Source of the DNA: Kaiparowitsia sp041742695
GTDB lineage: Bacteria; Cyanobacteriota; Cyanobacteriia; Elainellales; Elainellaceae
Direction of reading: 5' to 3'
Assembly (NCBI GenBank): GCA_041742695.1
Contig: JBGTOF010000356.1
Location: 1 to 9,332, forward strand
DNA: 9,332 nucleotides
The position numbers and the translations under genes are program-made. Each line of letters starts with the position of its first letter. Positions within the stretch are counted from its first letter, which is position 1. Positions 1 to 5,517 of this stretch are shown here, one piece after another. Under the pieces are notes generated by a model. It had not been told where the DNA came from. It was given only the letters and a program-made list of their open reading frames with translations, and did no database searches.

Positions 1-232
1 TAGGCGTGGGCAAGAATCTTCATGGTCCTTGCTATGTATGCGTTTCACGCCCTTGTATCTTGAAGGAGTGGTAGACCGTCCGCCCTTTGGTTTATCAAAA
101 CCGTAGAAAAGCTTGGGTCGCCATACTCCTCGAAGTGCTGAGAACTCGTAGAATCGCCTGGACCTTTAAGTCCGCATGGAGCAAGGAAGAGTGCAGCCTT
201 CGAACTATCGTATCGGAGGAGGTTAGAGTCTC
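1..232 (+). ncRNA. Candidate IS110 bridge RNA / left non-coding end
   Basis: This 232-base leader upstream of the transposase has no credible gene: the 65-codon frame at 87-284 runs into the transposase gene in another frame and resembles nothing. Three short hairpins are visible: GCGT/ACGC (40-43 with 47-50), GGTTT/AAACC (89-93 with 98-102) and GGAC/GTCC (160-163 with 170-173). An alternative pairing is GGCGTG 3-8 with CACGCC 46-51. In IS110-group elements the non-coding end upstream of the transposase is known to encode a structured bridge RNA whose loops pair with target and donor DNA. Assigning that role here rests on position plus hairpins only; the loops were not matched to DNA sites. 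Confidence 0.25.
215..222 (+). promoter_or_regulatory. Strong Shine-Dalgarno of the transposase
   Basis: GGAGGAGG lies 10 nt before the ATG at 233. It decides the start in favour of the 297-codon frame and is unusually strong for a transposase, whose translation is often kept low. Confidence 0.7.
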
Positions 233-1126
233 ATGGAGCAGCAATCGCAATGGGTTGGTATTGATGTCAGTAAAGCAAACTTAGATGTCTATCTTCGACC
301 CAACGCTCAGCAGGTTCAAGTCAAAAATCAAGCCAGTGGAATTGTTGAATTAATCCAGCAATTGCAATTGTTCAAAATCCAGCAAGTGGTTTTAGAAGCC
401 ACTGGCGGACTTGAACTTGAGGTCGCTCAAGCACTACAAGGACAGGGCTTTGCCATTGCTATCATCAATCCTCGGCAAGCACGGGACTTTGCCAAAGCCA
501 GTGGCAAGTTGGCAAAAACAGATCGAATTGATGCAGCGGTGCTGGCTCACTTTGGTGAAGCCATGCGACCTCCCATTACGGTGTTAGCCAGTGCTCATGA
601 ACAAGCTCTACAAGAAGCGGTGACTCGCCGTCGTCAACTAGTGGAGATGTTAACCGCTGAGAAAAACCGTCAGAGTAGTCTGCGGGGTAAGATGCGGCAG
701 AATGTGGATGAGCATGTGGCATGGCTAGAGCAACGCATGGCTCTGCTAACCAGTGTGCCGGGCATTGGCAAGGTGATTGCAACAACGCTCGTAGCCGCTT
801 TACCTGAACTGGGCAAAGTCAGTGACAAACGCATTAGCGCCTTGGTTGGTGTTGCGCCTCTTAATCGAGATAGCGGCAAATACCGAGGTACTCGCACCAT
901 TTGGGGTGGACGAGCCAACGTTCGGGCTGCGTTGTACATGGGAGCACTCGTTGCAGTACAACATAACCCAGTTTTGAAAGTCTTCTATGCTCGGCTTGTG
1001 TCTCAGGGTAAAGCGAAGAAGGCAGCCTTAACGGCGTGTATGCACAAGTTGTTACGGATTCTCAATGCCATGATTCGAGATGGTAAACCTTGGCAGCCTC
1101 CTACTTTATCCACTGAGGAAAATTAA
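233..1126 (+). CDS. IS110-family transposase, internally shortened
   Basis: DEDD-type transposase/recombinase that mobilises its own IS. The 297-residue product starts with the RuvC-like half: Asp11 in GIDVSK, Glu55 in VLEATGG, and Asp97 and Asp100 in KTDRIDA match the DEDD metal ligands of the family. The C-terminal Transposase_20-type half begins at SVPGIG (about 174-179), continues with VGVAPLNRDSG, where Ser214 is the candidate nucleophile-type serine, and ends with GGRANVRAALYM and ALTACMHKLLRILNAM. Cyanobacterial relatives as I recall them have about 65 residues between the RRRQL motif and PGIG; here there are about 45, so roughly 20 residues of the coiled-coil spacer (around residues 160-172) seem missing, in frame. 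The frame is otherwise intact. Whether the protein is active is unknown. Family call is firm; the deletion rests on comparison from memory. Confidence 0.93.
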   Translation: MEQQSQWVGIDVSKANLDVYLRPNAQQVQVKNQASGIVELIQQLQLFKIQQVVLEATGGLELEVAQALQGQGFAIAIINPRQARDFAKASGKLAKTDRIDAAVLAHFGEAMRPPITVLASAHEQALQEAVTRRRQLVEMLTAEKNRQSSLRGKMRQNVDEHVAWLEQRMALLTSVPGIGKVIATTLVAALPELGKVSDKRISALVGVAPLNRDSGKYRGTRTIWGGRANVRAALYMGALVAVQHNPVLKVFYARLVSQGKAKKAALTACMHKLLRILNAMIRDGKPWQPPTLSTEEN

Positions 1127-1129
1127 CGG

Positions 1130-1171
1130 TTGCTCTGTTTTTAGCATCTTGTTATTCGCTCTGTTGAGCAA
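1130..1171 (+). repeat. Direct and inverted repeat just after the transposase
   Basis: GCTCTGTT occurs twice, at 1132-1139 and 1158-1165. TTGCTC 1130-1135 can pair with GAGCAA 1166-1171, and GCTC/GAGC (1158-1161 with 1166-1169, loop TGTT) forms a compact alternative hairpin. No T-run follows either stem, so this is not a convincing intrinsic terminator. It could be part of the IS right end. Confidence 0.35.
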
Positions 1172-1259
1172 GACTCTAACAATGATTTAGGGTTAGATGG
1201 TGGTGCTGATTTTTGTCTGCAGCAAGATACCCATCACGTTATGCGATCTCATAACAGGC

Positions 1260-1290
1260 TTGACATTTAAGATAATCGCTTTTCTCTTAT
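1260..1290 (+). promoter_or_regulatory. Possible sigma70-type promoter of the small RHH gene
   Basis: A perfect -35 box TTGACA (1260-1265) is followed by TCTTAT (1285-1290) at a wide 19-nt spacing. GATAAT at 1271-1276 is a better -10 but has no good -35. Transcription from either would reach the ribbon-helix-helix gene at 1319. Sequence match only. Confidence 0.25.
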
Positions 1291-1318
1291 CCCCTCTGCC
1301 AAGGTGCAAGATCTGAGT

Positions 1319-1480
1319 ATGACTACCCAGAAGCGACAGACCAGCATTTACCTGCCAGACCCGATGAGAGATGCCATTCAGGCGATCGCAGATAGAGAGC
1401 AGCGATCGTTTACGTTTGTGGTTGAAATGCTCTTGAGGGAGGCTTTAGAGGCGAGGGAGGCCACTAGGAAGAATGGTTGA
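1319..1480 (+). CDS. Ribbon-helix-helix (CopG/Arc-type) small DNA-binding protein
   Basis: A 53-residue protein with the classic ribbon-helix-helix order. A basic N-terminus leads into the strand QTSIYLPDPM (7-16). A first helix follows (about 17-28, MRDAIQAIADREQ), then the turn RSFTFVVE and a second helix (about 33-48, VVEMLLREALEARE). Such proteins bind DNA as dimers through the strand and are mostly antitoxins or autorepressors. AAGGTG at 1301-1306 is a plausible ribosome site 12 nt before the ATG. A GTG immediately after the stop opens only 16 codons (1481-1531, reading NPARTFIDACPHDQT) before a stop, so no toxin gene is intact; that peptide could be a PIN-toxin remnant, but this is speculative. 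A HIP1 octamer (1382-1389) lies within the gene. The gene lies next to an IS and a broken gene, so it may be an orphan. Confidence 0.7.
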   Translation: MTTQKRQTSIYLPDPMRDAIQAIADREQRSFTFVVEMLLREALEAREATRKNG

Positions 1481-1540
1481 GTGAACCCAGCAAGGACTTT
1501 TATCGATGCCTGCCCTCATGATCAAACTTGAAGAGGCTAA

Positions 1541-1831
1541 GCGTGCGATCGCTATCCCGTCATCAGCGTGTCAGAGAATTACTCCCACACCCAGCCGCTC
1601 CCCAACGTCAATGGCCTCCTCACGGGGGAACTCGGCGGTGTAATCCTGGCGGCGGGCAAGTTTACCGATGGTGCTGCCCTCGCGTTTCTAGCGCGGGAGG
1701 CGGGGCACATTGTCACGACCCACACGGGCACGCCGCCGCCGCCCTTGAGCGAATGTACTAACTATGAATGGCCAGGGCTGATCGTGGCAGCAACGCCTGA
1801 AATTCACGCAGATTTGCTAGAGGCGGTGTAG
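1541..1831 (+). pseudogene. C-terminal remnant, inositol-monophosphatase-like
   Basis: The frame is open from 1541 (after TAA at 1538) to the TAG at 1829; the only useful start is GTG 1568, giving 87 residues. The stretch GGVILAAGKFTDG, followed by AALAFLAREAGHIVTTHTG and by PGLIVAATPEIHADLLEAV, resembles the end of inositol-monophosphatase-family enzymes: the helix after the last metal-binding aspartate, the EAGG-like turn, and the 'A.P.LH..LL' tail. The family needs about 250-280 residues, and its N-terminal metal-binding motifs (GE-type and DPLDGT) are absent from this frame and from anything upstream in the window. No clear Shine-Dalgarno precedes the GTG. I read it as a decayed remnant cut off by earlier rearrangement. 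The alternative is a short stand-alone protein of unknown role. The family call is by pattern, moderate confidence. Confidence 0.45.
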
Positions 1832-1991
1832 CGGGCGATCAGGTAAATGCTCGCTGGGGACAATGTGCTTTTCATTACTCGTAAAATGCCCTCCGAGCTG
1901 ATTTTCTCCGTATTGAAAAAACACAAAAAAGTAAGGGGGAGGCTGGAAAGAATGATGCCCTTTCTACTAGAGGAAAAAGCATTCTAGTGTC

Positions 1992-2026
1992 CTTCAGTCA
2001 TCAACCTCCTAGGTCAATGACTGAAG
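1992..2026. repeat. 35-nt imperfect palindrome
   Basis: CTTCAGTCAT (1992-2001) is perfectly complementary to ATGACTGAAG (2017-2026). Inside, ACCT (2004-2007) pairs with AGGT (2011-2014) around a CCT loop, separated from the outer stem by a CA/CA internal mismatch. As RNA it would form a 14-bp two-part hairpin. No T-run follows on the plus strand, so a simple terminator is unlikely; it could be a small mobile repeat, an operator or a structured transcript end. Confidence 0.7.
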
Positions 2027-2103
2027 CTAGTCATAAATTAAACATTGCCTACTGATATGGACTAAGGACTTGTTTCCAAGCATCAGAGAATAAATCAGAG
2101 TCA

Positions 2104-2143
2104 TTTTTGTTAAGAAATCAACTAATTTGTTAAGAAATCAATT
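2104..2143. repeat. 20-bp tandem duplication with a nearby inverted copy
   Basis: TTTGTTAAGAAATCAA occurs at 2106-2121 and again at 2126-2141, a 20-bp period. The inner 10-mer GTTAAGAAAT (2109-2118 and 2129-2138) reappears inverted as ATTTCTTAAC at 2203-2212. Three copies within about 105 bp, two direct and one inverted, could be regulator sites or debris of slippage. The 20-bp unit is not a multiple of three, so it would break any gene crossing it on the minus strand. Confidence 0.7.
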
Positions 2144-2456
2144 AACGCTTCAGGATATTGTGGCGGGTCGTTGGAATGCCTGACTATAATGCGCTTGTCA
2201 GCATTTCTTAACGATGTACTCGTTTGCTGCCCTAAGTTTTTTACCTGGCAGTGAGGTTCTCCTGAAACGTTGCTTTGCTTTAGGGCTAATAGGCATCCTA
2301 CCAAACTTGTCTTGCACGCACCCGCTGGGTACCCATTGCTAAAGCCTGAAACTAAAGTGGGTCAGTTTAGATTTTAGTAGCTTTGGCTAATTTTGAGCTG
2401 TTTCAATGCTGTTACTAATGCACTGAGTCAGATGGATTTATTGTTTTAGATCCACT

Positions 2457-2514
2457 GGCGATCACATCTTTCATTGAGTTGATTGAATGTGGACAGACGT
2501 GGGTGATCGCATCT
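2457..2514. repeat. Spaced GATC-centred repeat
   Basis: GGCGATCACATCT (2457-2469) and GGTGATCGCATCT (2502-2514) differ at two positions. Their cores GCGATCAC (2458-2465) and GTGATCGC (2503-2510) are exact reverse complements. The pair lies about 205-260 bp upstream of the operon start. The cores resemble degenerate HIP1, so chance in a cyanobacterial genome is a real alternative. Confidence 0.4.
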
Positions 2515-2718
2515 GCCTATATTTAGCTTTATTTTCGAAATCCATATGTAGTCACCAGTTTAATCGAGGCTATGGGCTAATTTGATCGAGCTAACTAAAC
2601 ATGGTGAATGAAGCATTGAAAGATAATTTAGAGCCCTGAATTTGGGTTTCAGCTAGCGATATTTCCCCCTAAGATTCTGGTCTTAGATATTAGATAGTTT
2701 CCCCGATCGCGAGACACT

Positions 2719-5517
2719 ATGAGCAAACTTGATCCAGGTCTTGAAACAGAACTCAGCTTATGGCGTGCCCAGGCGATCGCTAAGGATGAATCTGCCGCCT
2801 TGAGAACTCCAGCGAGAGTAGTCGAGACTTCTCCAAGTTCTGAAAAGAAACGAATTGTCGTTGGTGTCACCCACAGGGGAGACATCGAAGCCCTTCGGGC
2901 GGTCGGTTTACAGGCAGGCTTCAATCGCAACGGCATGGTGGCTGGCAGTATTGCATTTGAAGATCTGGAACGATTAGCTGCTGTACCCTCGGTAATCTAC
3001 ATCGAGATGATTCCAGAAGCCCATCCAACTCTGGATGGAACAGTGTCTGAGCTGCGGGTGCCGTGGAAGGTTCCACCGACCGACCCTTGGCCTGGTAGGG
3101 GGGCGGGTGTAATCATCGCTGTTATCGACACTGGCATCGATATTTTCCATGACTCGTTTAAGACAAGTCCTACCACCACCCGCATTCTAGAGTTGTGGGA
3201 TCAGTCATCAAACCTTGCAGGGGGAACCGCAGGACCTGGAGGTTTGGGAAAGGTTTATTCCAGGCAACAGATCAACGATGGTCTCGCCGCAGGTCCACCG
3301 TTCCATAGTGTTGATACAAATGGGCATGGTACCCATGTGGCAGGCATTGCGGCAGGTAATGGTCGTCAAGACGATCGCTGCTCAGGCCCCGGCAAATATG
3401 TTGGGGTTGCTCCAGAAGCCGATCTAGTTATCGTCAAGGCCATCTCTCTTCCGGAAGGTTCCTCGGCAAACGTTGATGACGCCTTGTCTTGGTGTGCTCA
3501 GGCGGGCTCACGGCACGGCAACAAGCCTGTAGTGATCAATTGCAGCTTTGGCTCCAGTGCTGGTTCCCATGATGGTACAGGGTGGCGAGACAGGCAGGTG
3601 GACAGTATTCTGCGCCCTGGGGGTACAGCGCCCCCAGGGCTTGCCATCGTCTGTGCCGCTGGAAACGATGGTGCCAATGAGATTCACGAGAACGGAACTA
3701 TCGCCGCCAACAGTTCGGTCACAGTCCCATTTACCATTCCAGAAGGTTCGCGTAAAGAGGATGATCTGGAGATCTGGTACAACGGCACGGCGACCCTGAA
3801 CATGACACTTACTGCGCCGCCTAATCCCGCACAGGTAGGTTCAAATAGTATCGGCCCGATTGCACCGGGTGCTGCCGGATCACCGTTTACGATTGGTGGC
3901 ATGACGATTGCAATCTCCTCTTCGTCTGTGCCGATTTCCGTTCACAATAACCAAAAACTAATCAGTATCGGCATCAGGGTAACGGCGGCACGCACGCAAC
4001 TCAGTAGTGCAATTGACGCTGCGGTTGTCTCGATTTCGGTCACTTCGGCAGCCGGTTTCCCAACTTCCGGGAACTACCAGATCATGATTGGCTCGGAACA
4101 ACTTACTGTAACGGCTGGGCAAGGTACAACAACCTGGATAGTCACACGCGGAGTTAATGGCACAACGGCGGCTGCACATTCCAATAATTCCAACGTCGAA
4201 CACATCCCTGAAGCCATGATCAGGCCGGGACAGTGGGAGTTCACCCTACAGGAAACCGCTGGGGTCGAGGCTAGATGGCGTGCTTGGTTTGAAACTAACC
4301 CACGTGGCGATAGACATCCCACTTTTCGACTGACCTCTGAGAGTTCCATTGTCGAGCGGAGGCGTTTTGACACCATCAATGCACCTGGTTCCGCCCTAAC
4401 TGCAATCACCGTGGCCAACTACTCGGACGGCAATGGCTTGATCGCAGACAGCTCATCCCGAGGCAGCCAGATAATGCCAACCCAGGCTGTATGGCAGCCG
4501 AATCACCCCTACAGCGTCGGTAACTCTGTGATTCCGACCGGAACGCAGACTGGTTTTCAGTATCATTGCACCACAGCCGGAACTTCAGGAGCCGCAGAAC
4601 CTACTTGGCCTAGCTCGCTCGGACAAAGCGTAGCGGATGGATCTGTTCAATGGGAAGCCGTGGGAGCCCTAGTCCATGAATTAAAACCGACGGTTGCGGC
4701 ACCGGGCAGTGGTGTGGCCGCGCCGCGCAGTCGTGACGACAAACCAGAGCCATCGTCATGCTGCGATCAGTTAGTTATGGATAAGACTGGAACTAGCATG
4801 GCTTCCCCCCATGTTGCGGGTCTGGTTGCTTTGATGTTTGAAAAGAATCCAGCGCTAACGTTTGAGGAAATTCGAGGGCACCTGCAACAGGCTACTCGGA
4901 TCGAAGGCATTCCGGCTACTGAGGTTCCAGCGGTATTCGATAACTTGTTAAACATCCGATTCGGATCGATATGGGGTTCGGGCAAGGTCAATGCGGCGGC
5001 AGCGCTTGCTGCCATGCCAGCAGCGGTTAGCAGTGGCGGCGGTAGCGGTGGCGGCGGCGGCGGTGGCGGCAGCCCTAGCATCGCCATAGACGAGCAGGAA
5101 TGGGGGTATACCCCGCACACAGTTTTCTCGCGTTTAGGCGAGTGGCGATCGCGCTTTGGTCCGCGACCAGGGCTGATGCTGATGGCAGCGCTAATTAGCG
5201 AACATTTTGACCAAGTGCTGCGGCTCATCAATAACAATCCCAGAGTAGGAACCGTTTGGCGTCGCCAGGGGGGGCCGTTGCTAGTGCGCCATTTACTAAT
5301 CGATCAACATCCAGAGCCATCGTTGCTACCGCCATCTGTTGATGGTTGCGACGTTCCGTTGCTGTTGCGACGTTTTCTGCCAACTCTAGAGCGTTTTGGC
5401 GATTCAAACCTGAAGCTGTCTATAGCTCAGTACAGTTCCTTCGTGCAGTCCTGGCCAGTGGCCGATCTTCAATCGCTGGATCAAAAGGCACTCGAACTGA
5501 CAAGGGGGCAGGAATGA
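2719..5517 (+). CDS. S8 (subtilisin-family) serine peptidase with inserted modules and C-terminal extension
   Basis: A 932-residue endopeptidase with a complete S8 site: Asp137 (AVIDTGID), His203 (NGHGTHVAG), oxyanion Asn316 (AAGNDG) and Ser693 (GTSMASPHVAG). Residues about 43-100 look like an I9-type propeptide/inhibitor, so autoprocessing near residues 100-120 is likely. From Asn316 to Ser693 is 377 residues, against 66 in subtilisin BPN'. The excess includes a jelly-roll-like insert starting with DLEIWYNGTATL (349-360), as in CspB-type S8 enzymes. Inside it is a phage-like module (about 427-496). A second module (589-649) sits between SSRGS (580-583 region) and LKPTVAAPG (655-663). After the catalytic core, residues 773-785 are nearly all glycine, then an unassigned domain runs from 786 to 932. 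There is no signal peptide or membrane helix, and at least eight cysteines are scattered through it. ATG 2719 is the first start after an in-frame TAG at 2695; no clear Shine-Dalgarno precedes it. It is first in the operon and its stop overlaps the next start. Confidence 0.93.
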   Translation: MSKLDPGLETELSLWRAQAIAKDESAALRTPARVVETSPSSEKKRIVVGVTHRGDIEALRAVGLQAGFNRNGMVAGSIAFEDLERLAAVPSVIYIEMIPEAHPTLDGTVSELRVPWKVPPTDPWPGRGAGVIIAVIDTGIDIFHDSFKTSPTTTRILELWDQSSNLAGGTAGPGGLGKVYSRQQINDGLAAGPPFHSVDTNGHGTHVAGIAAGNGRQDDRCSGPGKYVGVAPEADLVIVKAISLPEGSSANVDDALSWCAQAGSRHGNKPVVINCSFGSSAGSHDGTGWRDRQVDSILRPGGTAPPGLAIVCAAGNDGANEIHENGTIAANSSVTVPFTIPEGSRKEDDLEIWYNGTATLNMTLTAPPNPAQVGSNSIGPIAPGAAGSPFTIGGMTIAISSSSVPISVHNNQKLISIGIRVTAARTQLSSAIDAAVVSISVTSAAGFPTSGNYQIMIGSEQLTVTAGQGTTTWIVTRGVNGTTAAAHSNNSNVEHIPEAMIRPGQWEFTLQETAGVEARWRAWFETNPRGDRHPTFRLTSESSIVERRRFDTINAPGSALTAITVANYSDGNGLIADSSSRGSQIMPTQAVWQPNHPYSVGNSVIPTGTQTGFQYHCTTAGTSGAAEPTWPSSLGQSVADGSVQWEAVGALVHELKPTVAAPGSGVAAPRSRDDKPEPSSCCDQLVMDKTGTSMASPHVAGLVALMFEKNPALTFEEIRGHLQQATRIEGIPATEVPAVFDNLLNIRFGSIWGSGKVNAAAALAAMPAAVSSGGGSGGGGGGGGSPSIAIDEQEWGYTPHTVFSRLGEWRSRFGPRPGLMLMAALISEHFDQVLRLINNNPRVGTVWRRQGGPLLVRHLLIDQHPEPSLLPPSVDGCDVPLLLRRFLPTLERFGDSNLKLSIAQYSSFVQSWPVADLQSLDQKALELTRGQE
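3997..4206 (+). other. Phage-tail-like module nested in the peptidase jelly roll
   Basis: Residues about 427-496. Key features are the strand VSISVTSAAGFPTSG, a strand ending IGSEQLTVTA, then TRGVNGTTAAAH and the closing V-E-H-I. The order 'V.S..GFP.SG.. I.IG.E...VT......V.RG..GT.AAAH' is the one I know from short beta modules of phage structural proteins. Jelly-roll-type sequence continues on both sides (about 349-426, and GQWEFTLQ with WRAWFE at 504-524), so the module looks inserted. Recognised by pattern, not by search. Confidence 0.55.
4483..4668 (+). other. Carbohydrate-binding-like / phage-fibre-like module in the peptidase
   Basis: Residues about 589-650 show the signature W592, Y598, G601, P606, F613, Y615, C617, GTSG 621-624, EP 627-628, WP 630-631, G635, DG 640-641 and W645. 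This spacing of aromatic residues around 'GTSG..EP.WP' is familiar from small modules in phage tail fibres and some chitin/carbohydrate-binding proteins. It occupies the loop between the SSRG and KPxxAAPG motifs of the S8 fold, normally about ten residues. A binding role (glycan or surface) is inferred. Confidence 0.55.
5035..5073 (+). repeat. GGN microsatellite encoding a poly-glycine linker
   Basis: Thirteen codons (residues 773-785) encode only glycine apart from two serines, mostly by GGC. The linker separates the catalytic core from the C-terminal domain. Such tracts are slippage-prone, so its length may vary between strains, in whole codons without breaking the frame. Confidence 0.85.
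5502..5517 (+). promoter_or_regulatory. Shine-Dalgarno and ATGA stop-start overlap
   Basis: AAGGGGG (5502-5508) precedes ATG 5514 by five bases, and the ATG shares bases with the TGA (5515-5517) of the peptidase. This selects ATG 5514 over the upstream in-frame ATG at 5346, which would force a 172-base overlap with the peptidase gene and has no ribosome site. Translational coupling is expected. Confidence 0.8.

Larger units (their letters stand above)
1..1250 (+). mobile_element. IS110-family insertion sequence (ends not defined)
   Basis: A single transposase gene with IS110 motifs lies between two non-coding flanks, the usual IS110 layout. IS110 elements normally lack terminal inverted repeats and often leave no obvious target duplication, so neither boundary can be read from one copy. 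The left end may lie before position 1. The right end is placed loosely between 1127 and about 1250, before the promoter-like sequence of the next gene. No perfect HIP1 octamer occurs inside the element, although seven occur in the rest of the window, which fits horizontal arrival. Boundaries are a guess; membership in the family is well supported. Confidence 0.6.
1832..2718. other. 887-base region without a supported gene
   Basis: No frame here has convincing protein character. The longest candidate, 60 codons on the minus strand (2304 to 2122), has no recognisable motif and its end is disrupted by the tandem duplication at 2104-2143. A short minus-strand frame starting near 2296 reads MPISPKAKQRFRRTSLPGKK and stops after 32 codons. 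Either could be a fragment of a lost gene, but neither is supported. The region is visibly richer in A+T than the operon and carries three repeat structures listed separately. It must contain the promoter of the operon at 2719, but no confident -35/-10 pair was found. The stretch just before the start has only weak AT-rich candidates (2681-2697). Confidence 0.6.

Noticed and set aside
87..284. 65-codon frame before the transposase
   Set aside because: It runs into the transposase gene in a different frame and has no recognisable features.
1130..1171. Intrinsic terminator after the transposase
   Set aside because: Stems are short or widely spaced and no T-run follows.
1528..1761. 77-codon plus-strand frame overlapping the phosphatase-like remnant
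   Set aside because: Arg/Pro/His-rich shadow of the frame at 1541-1831, which has the protein-like sequence.
2104..2143. CRISPR-like repeat
   Set aside because: Only two units at a 20-bp period with 4-bp spacing, no spacers of CRISPR length and no cas genes.
2122..2304. 60-codon minus-strand frame as a gene
   Set aside because: No family motif, no ribosome site identified, and its end is created by the 20-bp tandem duplication; kept only as a possible fragment.
4767..5237. 156-codon minus-strand frame
   Set aside because: It is antisense to the peptidase; its proline run is simply the complement of the GGN glycine linker and the composition is not protein-like.
5346..5513. Upstream in-frame extension of the DUF6603 gene
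   Set aside because: It would overlap 172 bases of clearly coding peptidase sequence and has no Shine-Dalgarno, whereas ATG 5514 has one and an ATGA junction.
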